From positions 62,001 through 126,000 of the forward strand of contig UQGG01000008.1 of assembly GCA_900540475.1 (NCBI GenBank): a stretch of DNA of 64,000 bases, in the 5' to 3' direction. Made by a program: the position numbers and the translations under genes. This DNA is from an uncultured Robinsoniella sp. Lineage in GTDB: Bacteria; Bacillota; Clostridia; Lachnospirales; Lachnospiraceae. Of the stretch, positions 52,179 to 60,833 are shown one piece after another (the first letter of the stretch is position 1; every line of letters starts with the position of its first letter). The notes under the pieces were generated by a model. It had not been told where the DNA came from, made no database searches, and saw only the letters and a list, made by a program, of their open reading frames with translations.

Positions 52179-52943
52179 ATGAAGATAGAAAAAATCAACG
52201 ACAATCAGATACGCTGTACGCTGACAAAAGAAGATCTTATTGATCGCGAATTAAAATTAAGCGAACTTGCATATGGTACAGATAAAGCAAAATCTCTGTT
52301 TCGCGATATGATGCAGCAGGCTGCTTATGAGTTTGGATTTGAGGCAAATGACATTCCTCTGATGATAGAGGCAATTCCTGTTTCTCAGGATTCGATTATC
52401 CTCATTATTACCAAAGTGGAAGATCCGGAAGAACTGGATACCAGGTTCGCAAAATTTGCACCCACAGACGGCAGCGAAACACCCGATGCAGCATCACCTG
52501 CTTCTCCATCAAAATTGGAAGGTGCCGATGATATTTTAAGTTTATTTAAGAAAATTCAGGAAGCCAAAAAATCGCTGAATGAAAAATCGCCTGCCGCAAG
52601 CACTAAGAAGAAATCCAAAAAGCAGGAACCGATATTAGAAGTACCTTATAACCTGACAAAATTATACAAATTCCCTCAGCTTGATTCCGTAATCCGGGTT
52701 GCCGGAGTTTTAAATGGCAGCTATGATGGTTATAACTCACTGTACAAAGATGATCATTCGAAAACTTATCACCTGATCATCAGCAAATCCGATCATACTC
52801 CGGAAGAATTCAATAAAATTTGTAATATTCTTTCAGAATATGGTATGAGTAGTAAGTATTCTGCAGCAACAGAGGCATTTTATACCGAGCACATGGAACA
52901 GCTTATTGCAGAAGATGCGTTACAGAAACTGGCATTGCTGTAG
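52179..52943 (+). CDS. mecA: Adaptor protein MecA
   Basis: A 254-residue adaptor that brings substrates to ClpC for unfolding and degradation. The N-terminal substrate domain begins MKIEKINDNQIRCTLTKEDL, the family hallmark. An acidic/Pro-Ser-rich linker follows near 90-115, and a C-terminal ClpC-binding domain near 165-254 includes YKFPQLDSVIRVA and YSAATEAFYTEHMEQLI. The ATG at 52179 has AGGATGTG upstream; a longer in-frame ATG at 52143 lacks a site and breaks the family start. Confidence 0.92.
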   Translation: MKIEKINDNQIRCTLTKEDLIDRELKLSELAYGTDKAKSLFRDMMQQAAYEFGFEANDIPLMIEAIPVSQDSIILIITKVEDPEELDTRFAKFAPTDGSETPDAASPASPSKLEGADDILSLFKKIQEAKKSLNEKSPAASTKKKSKKQEPILEVPYNLTKLYKFPQLDSVIRVAGVLNGSYDGYNSLYKDDHSKTYHLIISKSDHTPEEFNKICNILSEYGMSSKYSAATEAFYTEHMEQLIAEDALQKLALL

Positions 52944-53018
52944 GAAGGATGTAGTGGTATGAGATATCTGGCATATGCATCTTTATCGGGTATGCTGATC
53001 CACATTTTAGCAATCAAA

Positions 53019-53045
53019 AGCCGCATCAATCGATGCGGCTCTTTT
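53019..53045. terminator. Bidirectional terminator between mecA and the DUF1858 gene
   Basis: AGCCGCATC (53019-53027), loop AATC, GATGCGGCT (53032-53040), followed by CTTTT on the plus strand and TTTT on the minus strand. Confidence 0.88.
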
Positions 53046-53055
53046 ATGATCAAAT

Positions 53056-53265
53056 CTATTTACTTACGCTGTCCAAATATGCATTCAGTCTAGCTACTAA
53101 TACATCTGGTTCAATTCCATGAACCATAGCTGCTTCTTCTAAAGATTCAGCCTGTGAAGACGGGCATCCAACACAATGCATTCCACCTTCCATCAGCACA
53201 ACAGGCATTTGGGGATCTAATCCAATGATTTCGCCAATCAGCATGTCCTTTGTTACTTTTGCCAT
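53056..53265 (-). CDS. DUF1858 domain protein (redox-disulfide type)
   Basis: A 69-residue soluble protein. The pattern MLIGEIIGLDPQMPVVLMEGGMHCVGCPSSQAESLEEAA is typical of DUF1858 proteins, with a CxxC pair in HCVGCPSS that may form a disulfide or bind metal. Often found in anaerobes near hybrid-cluster proteins. The ATG at 53265 has AAGGAGG about 8 bases upstream, which rules against an ATG seven codons earlier. Function is not established. Confidence 0.82.
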   Translation of the reverse strand: MAKVTKDMLIGEIIGLDPQMPVVLMEGGMHCVGCPSSQAESLEEAAMVHGIEPDVLVARLNAYLDSVSK

Positions 53266-53341
53266 GTCTATTACCTCCTTCGTCATTTCAGATGTCCCTT
53301 ATTATAATACTTTTCTTTTTATTATGCAAGGAGGAATATTG

Positions 53342-53434
53342 ATGATAAATTGCAAATTTCTACTATATTTCCAAAAATATTGCACACGATCTTCGCAACT
53401 TAACGGTACATTGAGACACCATGCCTGTATTTAG
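53342..53434 (+). CDS. Possible 30-aa microprotein
   Basis: An open frame of 30 codons (begins MINCKFLLYFQKYC) with a perfect AAGGAGG 7 bases before its ATG. A TATAAT sits at 53303-53308 without a matching minus-35. No family recognised; the ribosome binding site is the only strong evidence and could be chance. Confidence 0.22.
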   Translation: MINCKFLLYFQKYCTRSSQLNGTLRHHACI

Positions 53435-53577
53435 GGACTCTGTAAACCTAAAAAGGGTATCGATTCATTTAAATCACGTCGTTTTGTAGGCAGATCAAGA
53501 AATTCTGTTCATAATTTATTCATTTAACATTCAAAAAACCTTTACTTAACTAACATTCTTTCTTCATTTCTATTACA

Positions 53578-53707
53578 TATAATATTATTATCAACAGAAA
53601 CAAAAGACAACTTCTTAAGTATTAAGTTACTATTTTGAATAAACTTTTTCATAATAATGCCAGGTAGGACAGCTACCTGGCATCCTCCCTTTTCAGGGAC
53701 TTTTTTT
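53578..53707 (+). ncRNA. Candidate small RNA ending in an orphan terminator
   Basis: The plus strand carries a strong hairpin ATGCCAGGTAG/CTACCTGGCAT (53657-53683), then TCCCT/AGGGA and seven T (53701-53707). No plus-strand gene lies upstream, since the DUF1858 gene diverges and glnN1 converges. A TATAAT at 53578-53583 without a good minus-35 could start a transcript of about 120 bases. The hairpin could also form the end of a longer transcript. Confidence 0.4.
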
Positions 53708-53730
53708 ATGTAGTACAAAAATACTGCTGG

Positions 53731-53781
53731 TAACAGAACAACTCCATGGATAATTTAGATCCGATGGAATTTATCCTGTTA
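53731..53781 (-). terminator. Inverted repeat after glnN1
   Basis: TAACAG (53731-53736) with CTGTTA (53776-53781), enclosing TCCAT/ATGGA and GAT/ATC. It lies 13 bases after the glnN1 stop on the minus strand; pairing is interrupted and the T run is weak. Confidence 0.45.
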
Positions 53782-53793
53782 TCAGCTAATTTT

Positions 53794-55905
53794 TTATACT
53801 TCAAATAACAAATCACCATAAGATGGCATAGGCCATTCTCCTTTATCCACAATCATCTCTAACTGATCCACCGGAATACGAAGTCTTGCCATTGCCTTAT
53901 CTACTTCTTCATAGTAATACATTGCCTGTTCCTGCCCTGCCGGCTTATTGGCTGCTATTTCTGTTACTTCTTCCAAATGAGTGAGTTCCTTCTTCGTAAC
54001 CGCTAGTAATTCGGTGGCCTCTTTCAAAAGGACAATGGAAACCTGAGCCTCTAATCCAGCCTGGACTACAGCGTTTACCGTATCCGCTAAGTTTCGAATA
54101 TAACGCAGCACCGCTGGAATAATATGTTTGCTGGCTATATCAATCATGGCTCTTGCCTCAATATTAATCGCCTTAGAATAACCCTCATATTGGATCTCAA
54201 CCCTGGATTCCAGTTCAGGCTTTGTAAATACATTGAATTTGCTGAACAACTCGATTGCTTTATCCGTTACGAGAGCTGGGATTGCTTCTACCATTGATTT
54301 AATATTAGGCAGACCCCTTCTTTCAGCTTCTTCCACCCACTCTTCCGAATATCCGTTTCCATTAAATACTATTCTTTCATGTTCACTGGCATATTCTTTT
54401 ATCAAATCATGGACAGCCAGATCAAAATCTTCTGCCTTTTCTAACACTTCACAAGCTTCTGCAAAAGCTTCTGCTACAATCGTGTTTATTACAACATTAC
54501 ATTCAGCTACAGAATCTCTTGACCCCACCATACGAAATTCGAATTTATTACCAGTAAAAGCAAATGGTGAAGTTCTGTTTCTGTCTGTTGCATCTTTATT
54601 AAAGTCCGGTAATGTCTTAACACCTGTATGAAGTCTCCCACCCTTCAGGCTGTGAGTTGCTGTACCGGTACTGATCAACTGTGTTAAAACATCCTCTAAC
54701 TGTTCTCCTAAAAATACAGAAATGATTGCAGGAGGCGCTTCATTTGCTCCTAAACGATGATCATTTCCAACATCTGCTGCAGACTCACGCAATAAATCGG
54801 CATGAATATCCACTGCCTTAAGAATACATGTTAAAATCAATAAGAACTGTATATTTTCATGAGGTGTTTTCCCAGGTTCTAAGAGATTAATCCCATCATC
54901 TGTTGTAAGGGACCAATTGTTATGCTTTCCGGAACCATTCACACCCGCGAAAGGCTTTTCATGAAGCAGGCACTGAAGCCCCTGCTTCTCAGCCACATGC
55001 TTCAAAGTCTCCATAATAATCTGATTATGGTCTGCCGCCACATTACACTGTGCATAAATAGGTGCAAGTTCATGCTGTGCCGGAGCAACCTCATTATGCT
55101 GCGTCTTAGAAGATACACCCAGCTTCCACAGTTCTATATTTACCTCTTTCATAAACTTCGCAATTCTTGGTCTGATAACTCCAAAATAGTGGTCATCCAA
55201 CTCCTGACCTTTTGGGGGCATTGCTCCGAACAAGGTTCTTCCGGTAAATATCAAATCTTTTCTTTTTAAATAATTTTTTCTATCAACTATAAAATATTCC
55301 TGTTCAACGCCTACAGATGGAGTAACTCTCTTAGACGTTGTATTTCCAAACAGCCTGATCAGACGAAGTGCCTGTGTCTGTACTGCCTGCATCGAGCGTA
55401 GTAGAGGTGTCTTCTGATCCAGCGCTTCCCCTGTATAGGAGCAGAAAGCTGTTGGAATACATAGAATTGCGCCACCCTCATCTTCTCTTACAAAAGCTGG
55501 CGATGTACAATCCCAGGCTGTATACCCTCTGGCTTCAAAAGTTGCGCGAAGTCCGCCTGAGGGAAAAGAAGATGCATCCGGTTCTCCTTTAATCAACTCT
55601 TTTCCGGAAAACTCCATTAAAATGGAACCGTCTTGGTTTGGAGCAGTAATAAATGAATCATGTTTTTCTGCAGTAAATCCCGTCAATGGCTGAAACCAGT
55701 GTGTATAATGAGTTGCACCTTTTTCTACAGCCCAATCTTTCATGGCTGCCGCAACCACTTCTGCTATCATTGGATCCAGCTCTTTTCCTTCATCAATTGT
55801 CTTATGTAACTCTTTATAGACCTTTTTTGGAAGACGTTCCTGCATTACCTTATCATTGAATACATTCTGGCCAAACAATTCAGCTACATTTATATTATCG
55901 CTCAT
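53794..55905 (-). CDS. glnN: Type III glutamine synthetase (first copy)
   Basis: Makes glutamine from glutamate, ammonia and ATP. 703 residues, the usual GSIII length. Family blocks: EFSGKELIKGEPDASSFPSGG near 100-120, SVGVEQEYFIVDR near 205-217, GAMPPKGQELDDHYFG near 234-249, NEVAPAQHELAPIYAQCNVAADHNQ near 280-304, KPFAGVNGSGKHNNWS near 325-340, and NRTSPFAFTGNKFEFRMVGS near 447-466. The ATG at 55905 follows GGAGGAAC; ten in-frame upstream codons belong to the leader. Promoter at 55971-55999. A close paralogue lies 1.7 kb upstream on the same strand. Confidence 0.95.
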   Translation of the reverse strand: MSDNINVAELFGQNVFNDKVMQERLPKKVYKELHKTIDEGKELDPMIAEVVAAAMKDWAVEKGATHYTHWFQPLTGFTAEKHDSFITAPNQDGSILMEFSGKELIKGEPDASSFPSGGLRATFEARGYTAWDCTSPAFVREDEGGAILCIPTAFCSYTGEALDQKTPLLRSMQAVQTQALRLIRLFGNTTSKRVTPSVGVEQEYFIVDRKNYLKRKDLIFTGRTLFGAMPPKGQELDDHYFGVIRPRIAKFMKEVNIELWKLGVSSKTQHNEVAPAQHELAPIYAQCNVAADHNQIIMETLKHVAEKQGLQCLLHEKPFAGVNGSGKHNNWSLTTDDGINLLEPGKTPHENIQFLLILTCILKAVDIHADLLRESAADVGNDHRLGANEAPPAIISVFLGEQLEDVLTQLISTGTATHSLKGGRLHTGVKTLPDFNKDATDRNRTSPFAFTGNKFEFRMVGSRDSVAECNVVINTIVAEAFAEACEVLEKAEDFDLAVHDLIKEYASEHERIVFNGNGYSEEWVEEAERRGLPNIKSMVEAIPALVTDKAIELFSKFNVFTKPELESRVEIQYEGYSKAINIEARAMIDIASKHIIPAVLRYIRNLADTVNAVVQAGLEAQVSIVLLKEATELLAVTKKELTHLEEVTEIAANKPAGQEQAMYYYEEVDKAMARLRIPVDQLEMIVDKGEWPMPSYGDLLFEV

Positions 55906-55970
55906 CGTGTTCCTCCACTTTTCTATCTTCGCCACAGGAATATGGCATCAATTTATTATTTGCTATACGC

Positions 55971-55999
55971 ATAATACCGTACTTTTAATAAAATTGCAA
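55971..55999 (-). promoter_or_regulatory. Promoter of glnN1
   Basis: Minus strand: TTGCAA (55994-55999), 17 bp, TATTAT (55971-55976). Layout is like the glnN2 promoter, but no terminator hairpin lies in the leader. Confidence 0.65.
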
Positions 56000-56103
56000 G
56001 TAAATCGCACGAATTTTGCTTGGGTACAAGTCATTTCAGAATGCAGTAACAGACCCATCCTTCCGGCTAAAGTTCTGCAAATCATCTACTTTTCGGTCAT
56101 TAT

Positions 56104-56985
56104 TTATATGATTTGATACTTTTCCAGCAACTCTTCCCTTTTATCCTGCGAACGCGCAAACTCATAGAATTCCTTCACCTTTCCTTCATCCAACATCTTT
56201 ATTGCCAGATTGCACGTTAGATCAAAACCCTTTTCTTTTCCTCTTGCTTCCCCTCTATGTTCTCCTTCCAATATCATCTCATCAATCGCCTTACACATAT
56301 CCACTCCTCCTTCTTCTGTCCTTGATAATTTTTCAAGATCCAATAATTGTTTTTTATGTATGAATACCGCTGCAGCTTCATACGCATCTACCGGCAAATT
56401 TTTATATAGCTCTTTATTTTCTTCTATATAATTCTTAAATCCCTGCCTGGAATCTTTATTTTGAATCAAGCCTATGACCGCCTTTAAATCCGTTTCAAAC
56501 TTTTTATTGTCCTTGATCTTACATATATTTAGTACACGTATTGGATAGTCCGGAATATACTGCTTTAAAAACTCTTTATCTACCTCAGATCCAAACATGT
56601 CGTACAAAGACATTGGTCCGTCCCACTCTTCTTCACCGTAATATATTACTTGTGTCATAACCGGTGAGATGGTATCTGTTTTTATCATTCCGGAGAGATA
56701 TTCTCCCGAATCCATTTTATCTTTATGTTTTTTATGCTTTTTACTCAAATCATTAACCTGATCATTATACGTCAAAGCATCATACAGCATGCATCTTAAT
56801 GGCATTGCATAATGTACGTTCATCTGATTTTCAATTCCTAAGATCATAAATCGAATACCTGTTTTACTGGATACCTTTTTTACAATATCCCTGTTGCGCT
56901 TTATGACCTGTATATCTCCTTCTCCTCCACGCAGTGCCATACCGGAAAGAGGATTGATAACTCTTCTATAACATATATAAAACAA
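56104..56985 (-). pseudogene. Decayed Rpn-family nuclease/transposase-like gene
   Basis: The surviving frame (293 codons from a TTG) matches the Rpn/PD-(D/E)XK transposase-like proteins that are common in Lachnospiraceae: MILGIENQMNVHYAMPLRCMLYDAL, then QVIYYGEEEWDGPMSLYDMFG, a middle helical region, and a C-terminal tail with EGEHRGEARGKEKGFDL. The N-terminal part normally bearing the first catalytic residues is missing or scrambled: INPLSGMALRGGEGDIQ joins directly to RNRDIVKKVS, and a TAG stands four codons upstream in the same frame. It has no ribosome binding site. Probably a truncated remnant between the two glnN copies. Confidence 0.65.
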
Positions 56986-57571
56986 CTAACATAACATCAG
57001 AGATTTATTAATATTTATTACAATTCAAGTATAACTAATAAGGTACAAGTTATACCTCATCAACGTCATACCACAGCAGCCCTATAAACTAAGCATATAA
57101 TACAATCTTATCATTTATATAGATTATTTTTCATTTTAGTTTACGTGTTGTTACATAATGACCCTCTTCTATACTTCCTTAATCCTTACTTATATGAAAA
57201 TTTTGGCAGAAACGCCGTTAGAAAAAGATTTGATCTACAATAAGTCTATCACACACACCTACTTATTTCAAGATTTTTTTAAATTTATAATAACGCAACT
57301 TAATATTTATAGTTTATATCAATTAGTTAGACCACAGATTCTTAATTCTTCATTTTTTATTTCTTTATTTTACAAAGCCAGTAATATTACTACATACATC
57401 TTACCCATACAGATTTTAGAGAAATTAGTTAACTTTAATAAACTTGATTTTCTACCGGCTTTGTATCAATATCTATAGCGAAATGAAATGAGACTTCATT
57501 TCTAAGTCAACGCTCCGCCCCATTGGCGCTTTAAAGACGGAGCATTATGAAGCTATATAATTTATTATTTA
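56986..57571. other. AT-rich intergenic region between the Rpn remnant and glnN2
   Basis: Very AT-rich, with in-frame traces of the Rpn N-terminus near 57000. An open frame of 106 codons at 57158-57478 on the plus strand has Ile/Leu/Tyr/Phe-rich composition and no clear ribosome binding site, so it is not called. Near the glnN2 stop is a hairpin (57509-57546). Confidence 0.4.
57509..57546 (-). terminator. Hairpin after glnN2
   Basis: ATGCTCCG/CGGAGCGTT stem (57509-57517 with 57538-57546) with one mismatch and a 20-base loop, about 25 bases after the stop. The T run is poor. Confidence 0.45.
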
Positions 57572-59683
57572 TCATACCTCGAAGATTAAGTCTCCATAGG
57601 ATGGCATTGGCCATAACTCTTTATTTACTATCATTTCAAGTTGGTCTACCGGTGCTCGCAGTGCATCCATAGCAGGCATTACTGCATCATGAAAATATCT
57701 TGCCTGTTCTTCACCTTCTGCTTTTTGTGCAGCATTCAGGGTTACCTCTGAAAGTTTATCCAATGCATTCTCTGCGGCTTCCAGCAGATCACTGGTCTTA
57801 TCCAATAACCTGGATTGCACATTTGCTTTAGAACCTGCCTCTTTTACTGAAATAATTGTATCCGCAAGCTCTTTCGTGTAATGAATGACTGCCGGCAAGA
57901 TCTGCTTTCCGGCGATGTCAATCATTGTTTTGGCTTCTATATTGATGGCTTTTGCATAAGCCTCATACTGGATCTCTACACGGGATTCCAGTTCTGCCCT
58001 GGTAAATACACTGAACTTTGCAAATAATTCTATTGCCTTATCTGAAACAAGTGCAGGAATTGCATCTACCATGGATTTGATATTTGGCAGACCTCTGCGT
58101 TTCGCTTCCTCTACCCATTCATCTGAATAGCCGTTCCCATTGAAGACAATCCTCTGATGTCTCGTTGCATATTCTTTGATCAAATCATGTACTGCGATGT
58201 CAAAATCTTTTGCGTTTTCCAGAACTTCACATGCTTCGGCAAATGCTTCCGCTACGATTGTATTTAATACGATATTTGGTGAAGCAATGGAATCTCTTGA
58301 GCCAACCATCCGAAACTCAAATTTGTTTCCGGTGAATGCAAAGGGTGACGTTCTGTTACGGTCAGTTGCATCTTTTGTAAAATCGGGGAGTGTCTTAACA
58401 CCAGTGTGCAGAACTTCTCCTTTTATACTCTTTGTCGCCATACCTGTGCTGATCAGCTGCTCTAATACATCTTCCAGCTGCTCACCCAGAAATACGGAGA
58501 TAATAGCAGGCGGTGCCTCATTTGCCCCCAGTCTGTGATCATTCCCCACGTCTGCCGCAGATTCCCGCAGGAGATCCGCATGTTTATCTACCGCTTTTAA
58601 AATGCAGGTGAGCACCAGTAAGAACTGTATATTTTCATGAGGCGTTTTCCCTGGCTCCAGCAGATTAATGCCGTCATCTGTGGTAATCGACCAGTTATTA
58701 TGCTTACCGGAACCATTTACGCCTGCAAAAGGCTTCTCATGGAGAAGGCATTGGAGTCCATGCTGGCAGGCTACCTTCTTTAATACTTTCATAACTATTT
58801 GGTTGTGATCCACTGCTACATTCGCCTCTGCATAAATTGGCGCTAATTCGTGCTGAGCCGGTGCCACTTCATTATGCTGGGTCTTTGATGAAACCCCTAA
58901 TTTCCACAGTTCCTCATTTACGTCCTTCATATAAGACGCTACTCTTTGACGAATCGTTCCAAAATAATGGTCATCCAGTTCCTGCCCCTTTGGAGGCATC
59001 GCTCCAAATAAGGTACGTCCTGTAAATATCAGATCTTTTCTCTGCAGATATTTTTGTTTATCTACCAGAAAATATTCCTGTTCCGGTCCAACACAGGCGG
59101 TTACTTTCTTCGACGTAGTATTTCCAAACAGTTTAAGAAGCCGGATTGCCTGATCGTTGATCGCCTGCATGGATCTCAACAGCGGGGTTTTTTTATCCAG
59201 CGCTTCACCTGTGTAGGAGCAAAATGCAGTGGGAATGCAAAGAATTGCTCCAGCAGCATCTTCCCGGACATATGCAGGCGAAGTACAATCCCATGCCGTA
59301 TATCCCCTTGCTTCAAATGTGGCACGCAGACCGCCTGACGGGAAGGAAGAAGCATCCGGTTCTCCCTTAATCAGCTCTTTCCCGGAAAACTCCATTAGAA
59401 TTGTTCCGTCCCCCCTGGGCGCTGTAATAAAGGAATCATGCTTCTCAGCGGTAACCCCGGTAAGGGGCTGGAAAATATGAGTATAATGGGTTGCTCCCTT
59501 ATCCACAGCCCAGTTCTTCATTGCTTCCGCAACCACATCTGCTACTGCAGGATCTAACTCCTTGCCCTCATCAATGGTCTTTCTCAATTCTTTATAGATC
59601 TTCTTTGGCAGGCGTTCCTGCATTACCTTATCGCTAAAAACATTTTCCCCAAATATCTCTGTAACGTTTATTTGTTTACTCAT
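57572..59683 (-). CDS. glnN: Type III glutamine synthetase (second copy)
   Basis: Same family and length (703 residues) as the copy at 53794-55905 and closely similar throughout, including EFSGKELIKGEPDASSFPSGG, GAMPPKGQELDDHYFG, KPFAGVNGSGKHNNWS and NRTSPFAFTGNKFEFRMVGS. Differences cluster at the C-terminal third and in short stretches such as CVGPEQEYFLVDK against SVGVEQEYFIVDR. GAGGAGG precedes the ATG. Unlike the first copy, its leader contains a terminator hairpin (59725-59759) behind its own promoter, so it is probably regulated by attenuation, perhaps by nitrogen status. Confidence 0.95.
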   Translation of the reverse strand: MSKQINVTEIFGENVFSDKVMQERLPKKIYKELRKTIDEGKELDPAVADVVAEAMKNWAVDKGATHYTHIFQPLTGVTAEKHDSFITAPRGDGTILMEFSGKELIKGEPDASSFPSGGLRATFEARGYTAWDCTSPAYVREDAAGAILCIPTAFCSYTGEALDKKTPLLRSMQAINDQAIRLLKLFGNTTSKKVTACVGPEQEYFLVDKQKYLQRKDLIFTGRTLFGAMPPKGQELDDHYFGTIRQRVASYMKDVNEELWKLGVSSKTQHNEVAPAQHELAPIYAEANVAVDHNQIVMKVLKKVACQHGLQCLLHEKPFAGVNGSGKHNNWSITTDDGINLLEPGKTPHENIQFLLVLTCILKAVDKHADLLRESAADVGNDHRLGANEAPPAIISVFLGEQLEDVLEQLISTGMATKSIKGEVLHTGVKTLPDFTKDATDRNRTSPFAFTGNKFEFRMVGSRDSIASPNIVLNTIVAEAFAEACEVLENAKDFDIAVHDLIKEYATRHQRIVFNGNGYSDEWVEEAKRRGLPNIKSMVDAIPALVSDKAIELFAKFSVFTRAELESRVEIQYEAYAKAINIEAKTMIDIAGKQILPAVIHYTKELADTIISVKEAGSKANVQSRLLDKTSDLLEAAENALDKLSEVTLNAAQKAEGEEQARYFHDAVMPAMDALRAPVDQLEMIVNKELWPMPSYGDLIFEV

Positions 59684-59724
59684 ATTTGATCCTCCTCATT
59701 CCAGCTGGTCTTAAAAAGCAGCAC

Positions 59725-59765
59725 AAAAAAGGGCACTCCACCTATGGTGGAACACCCTTGTTCAC
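59725..59765 (-). promoter_or_regulatory. Attenuator in the glnN2 leader, with an overlapping hexaloop hairpin
   Basis: Terminator on the minus strand: AAGGGTGTTCCACC, loop ATA, GGTGGAGTGCCCTT, six U (59725-59730). An alternative hairpin, GTGAAC-AAGGGT-GTTCCAC (59765-59747), uses the 5' arm of the terminator and has a six-base loop with A1 and G4, as in the P2 hairpin bound by ANTAR antiterminators. No canonical P1 hairpin was found upstream. The terminator could also serve the aldolase gene upstream. Confidence 0.55.
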
Positions 59766-59798
59766 TCTTTAATCGCTATCAATTTTTAATCTGAATAT

Positions 59799-59827
59799 AA
59801 AATACCCTACTTTGAGAAAAAATGCAA
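59799..59827 (-). promoter_or_regulatory. Promoter of glnN2
   Basis: Minus strand: TTGCAT (59822-59827), 17 bp, TATTTT (59799-59804). Start of transcription near 59792, about 110 bases before the coding region. Confidence 0.6.
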
Positions 59828-59880
59828 GCGAAATTTGAGATTTTTTTAAATTTGCTATTCGGGAGCTTACAAAAAACGAA

Positions 59881-60744
59881 TTAAGCCTGGTTTACAGATC
59901 CGAATAATTCCATTTTTTCTTTTACAGTTGCTTTGATTGCATCTGTTCCAGGAGCTAATAATTTACGTGGGTCAAATCCTTTTCCCTGTAAATCTTTACC
60001 TTCTTCAATGTATTTACGTGTAGCTTCTGCAAAAGAAAGCTGGCACTCTGTGTTTACGTTGATCTTAGCAACACCTAAATCGATTGCTTTTTTGATCATA
60101 TCTTCCGGAATGCCTGTACCACCGTGTAGAACTAATGGCATAACGCCTGTTAATTTCTGAACAGCATCTAATGTTTCAAAGCTTAAGCCTTTCCAGTTTG
60201 CAGGGTATTTTCCATGAATATTTCCGATACCTGCTGCTAACATATCTACACCAAGATCTGCAATTCTCTTGCATTCTTCCGGATCTGCACATTCGCCTGC
60301 TCCAACAACGCCGTCTTCTTCGCCGCCGATTGAACCAACTTCTGCTTCCAGAGACATTCCTTTTTCTTTACAGATCTCAACTAATTTCTTTGTATTTGCA
60401 ACATTTTCTTCGATAGGGCTGTGAGAACCATCATACATAATAGATGAGAAACCAGCTTCGATACATTTCATACAGCCTTCGAAGCTGCCGTGGTCTAAGT
60501 GAAGAGCAACCGGAACCGTGATGTTTAATTCTTCCATCATGCCGTTTACCATTCCAACTACAGTCTTGTAACCTGTCATATATTTACCAGCGCCTTCTGA
60601 CACACCTAAGATAACCGGTGAATTACACTCCTGCGCTGTAGCGAGAACTGCCTTTGTCCACTCCAGGTTATTGATATTAAACTGTCCTACTGCGTAGTGG
60701 CCTGCTTTTGCTTTGTCTAACATTTCTTTTGCTGATACTAACAT
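59881..60744 (-). CDS. fba: Class II fructose-1,6-bisphosphate aldolase
   Basis: Splits fructose 1,6-bisphosphate into dihydroxyacetone phosphate and glyceraldehyde 3-phosphate using zinc. 287 residues. Opens LVSAKEMLDKAKAGHYAVGQFNINN; zinc and catalytic motif LHLDHG near 80-85; GEEDGVVG loop near 138-145; zinc His in NIHGKYP near 176; PLVLHGGTGI near 203-212; and substrate binding KINVNTE near 225-231. The ATG at 60744 follows GGAGG by 8 bases; an upstream ATG at 60759 overlaps that site. Length and the N-terminal motif also resemble tagatose-bisphosphate aldolases, but the glycolytic role is most likely. Confidence 0.93.
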   Translation of the reverse strand: MLVSAKEMLDKAKAGHYAVGQFNINNLEWTKAVLATAQECNSPVILGVSEGAGKYMTGYKTVVGMVNGMMEELNITVPVALHLDHGSFEGCMKCIEAGFSSIMYDGSHSPIEENVANTKKLVEICKEKGMSLEAEVGSIGGEEDGVVGAGECADPEECKRIADLGVDMLAAGIGNIHGKYPANWKGLSFETLDAVQKLTGVMPLVLHGGTGIPEDMIKKAIDLGVAKINVNTECQLSFAEATRKYIEEGKDLQGKGFDPRKLLAPGTDAIKATVKEKMELFGSVNQA

Positions 60745-60833
60745 CTCTATTACCTCCATATGATATATTTAAAGCCTTATTAAAAAATTGTCTATGCGAC
60801 CATTATAACCTATCTTAGAATAAAAATAAACTA

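Noticed and set aside
52960..53091. 43-codon frame after mecA (starts MRYLAYASLSG)
   Set aside because: It reads straight through the bidirectional terminator hairpin and into the antisense of the DUF1858 gene.
57158..57478. Open frame of 106 codons on the plus strand between the Rpn remnant and glnN2
   Set aside because: AT-rich DNA with Ile/Leu/Phe/Tyr-heavy translation, no ribosome binding site and no recognisable motif; likely chance.
59760..59800. Search for the first (P1) hairpin of an ANTAR target
   Set aside because: AATTGATAGCGATT can fold but gives a four-base loop, not the six-base A1/G4 loop required.
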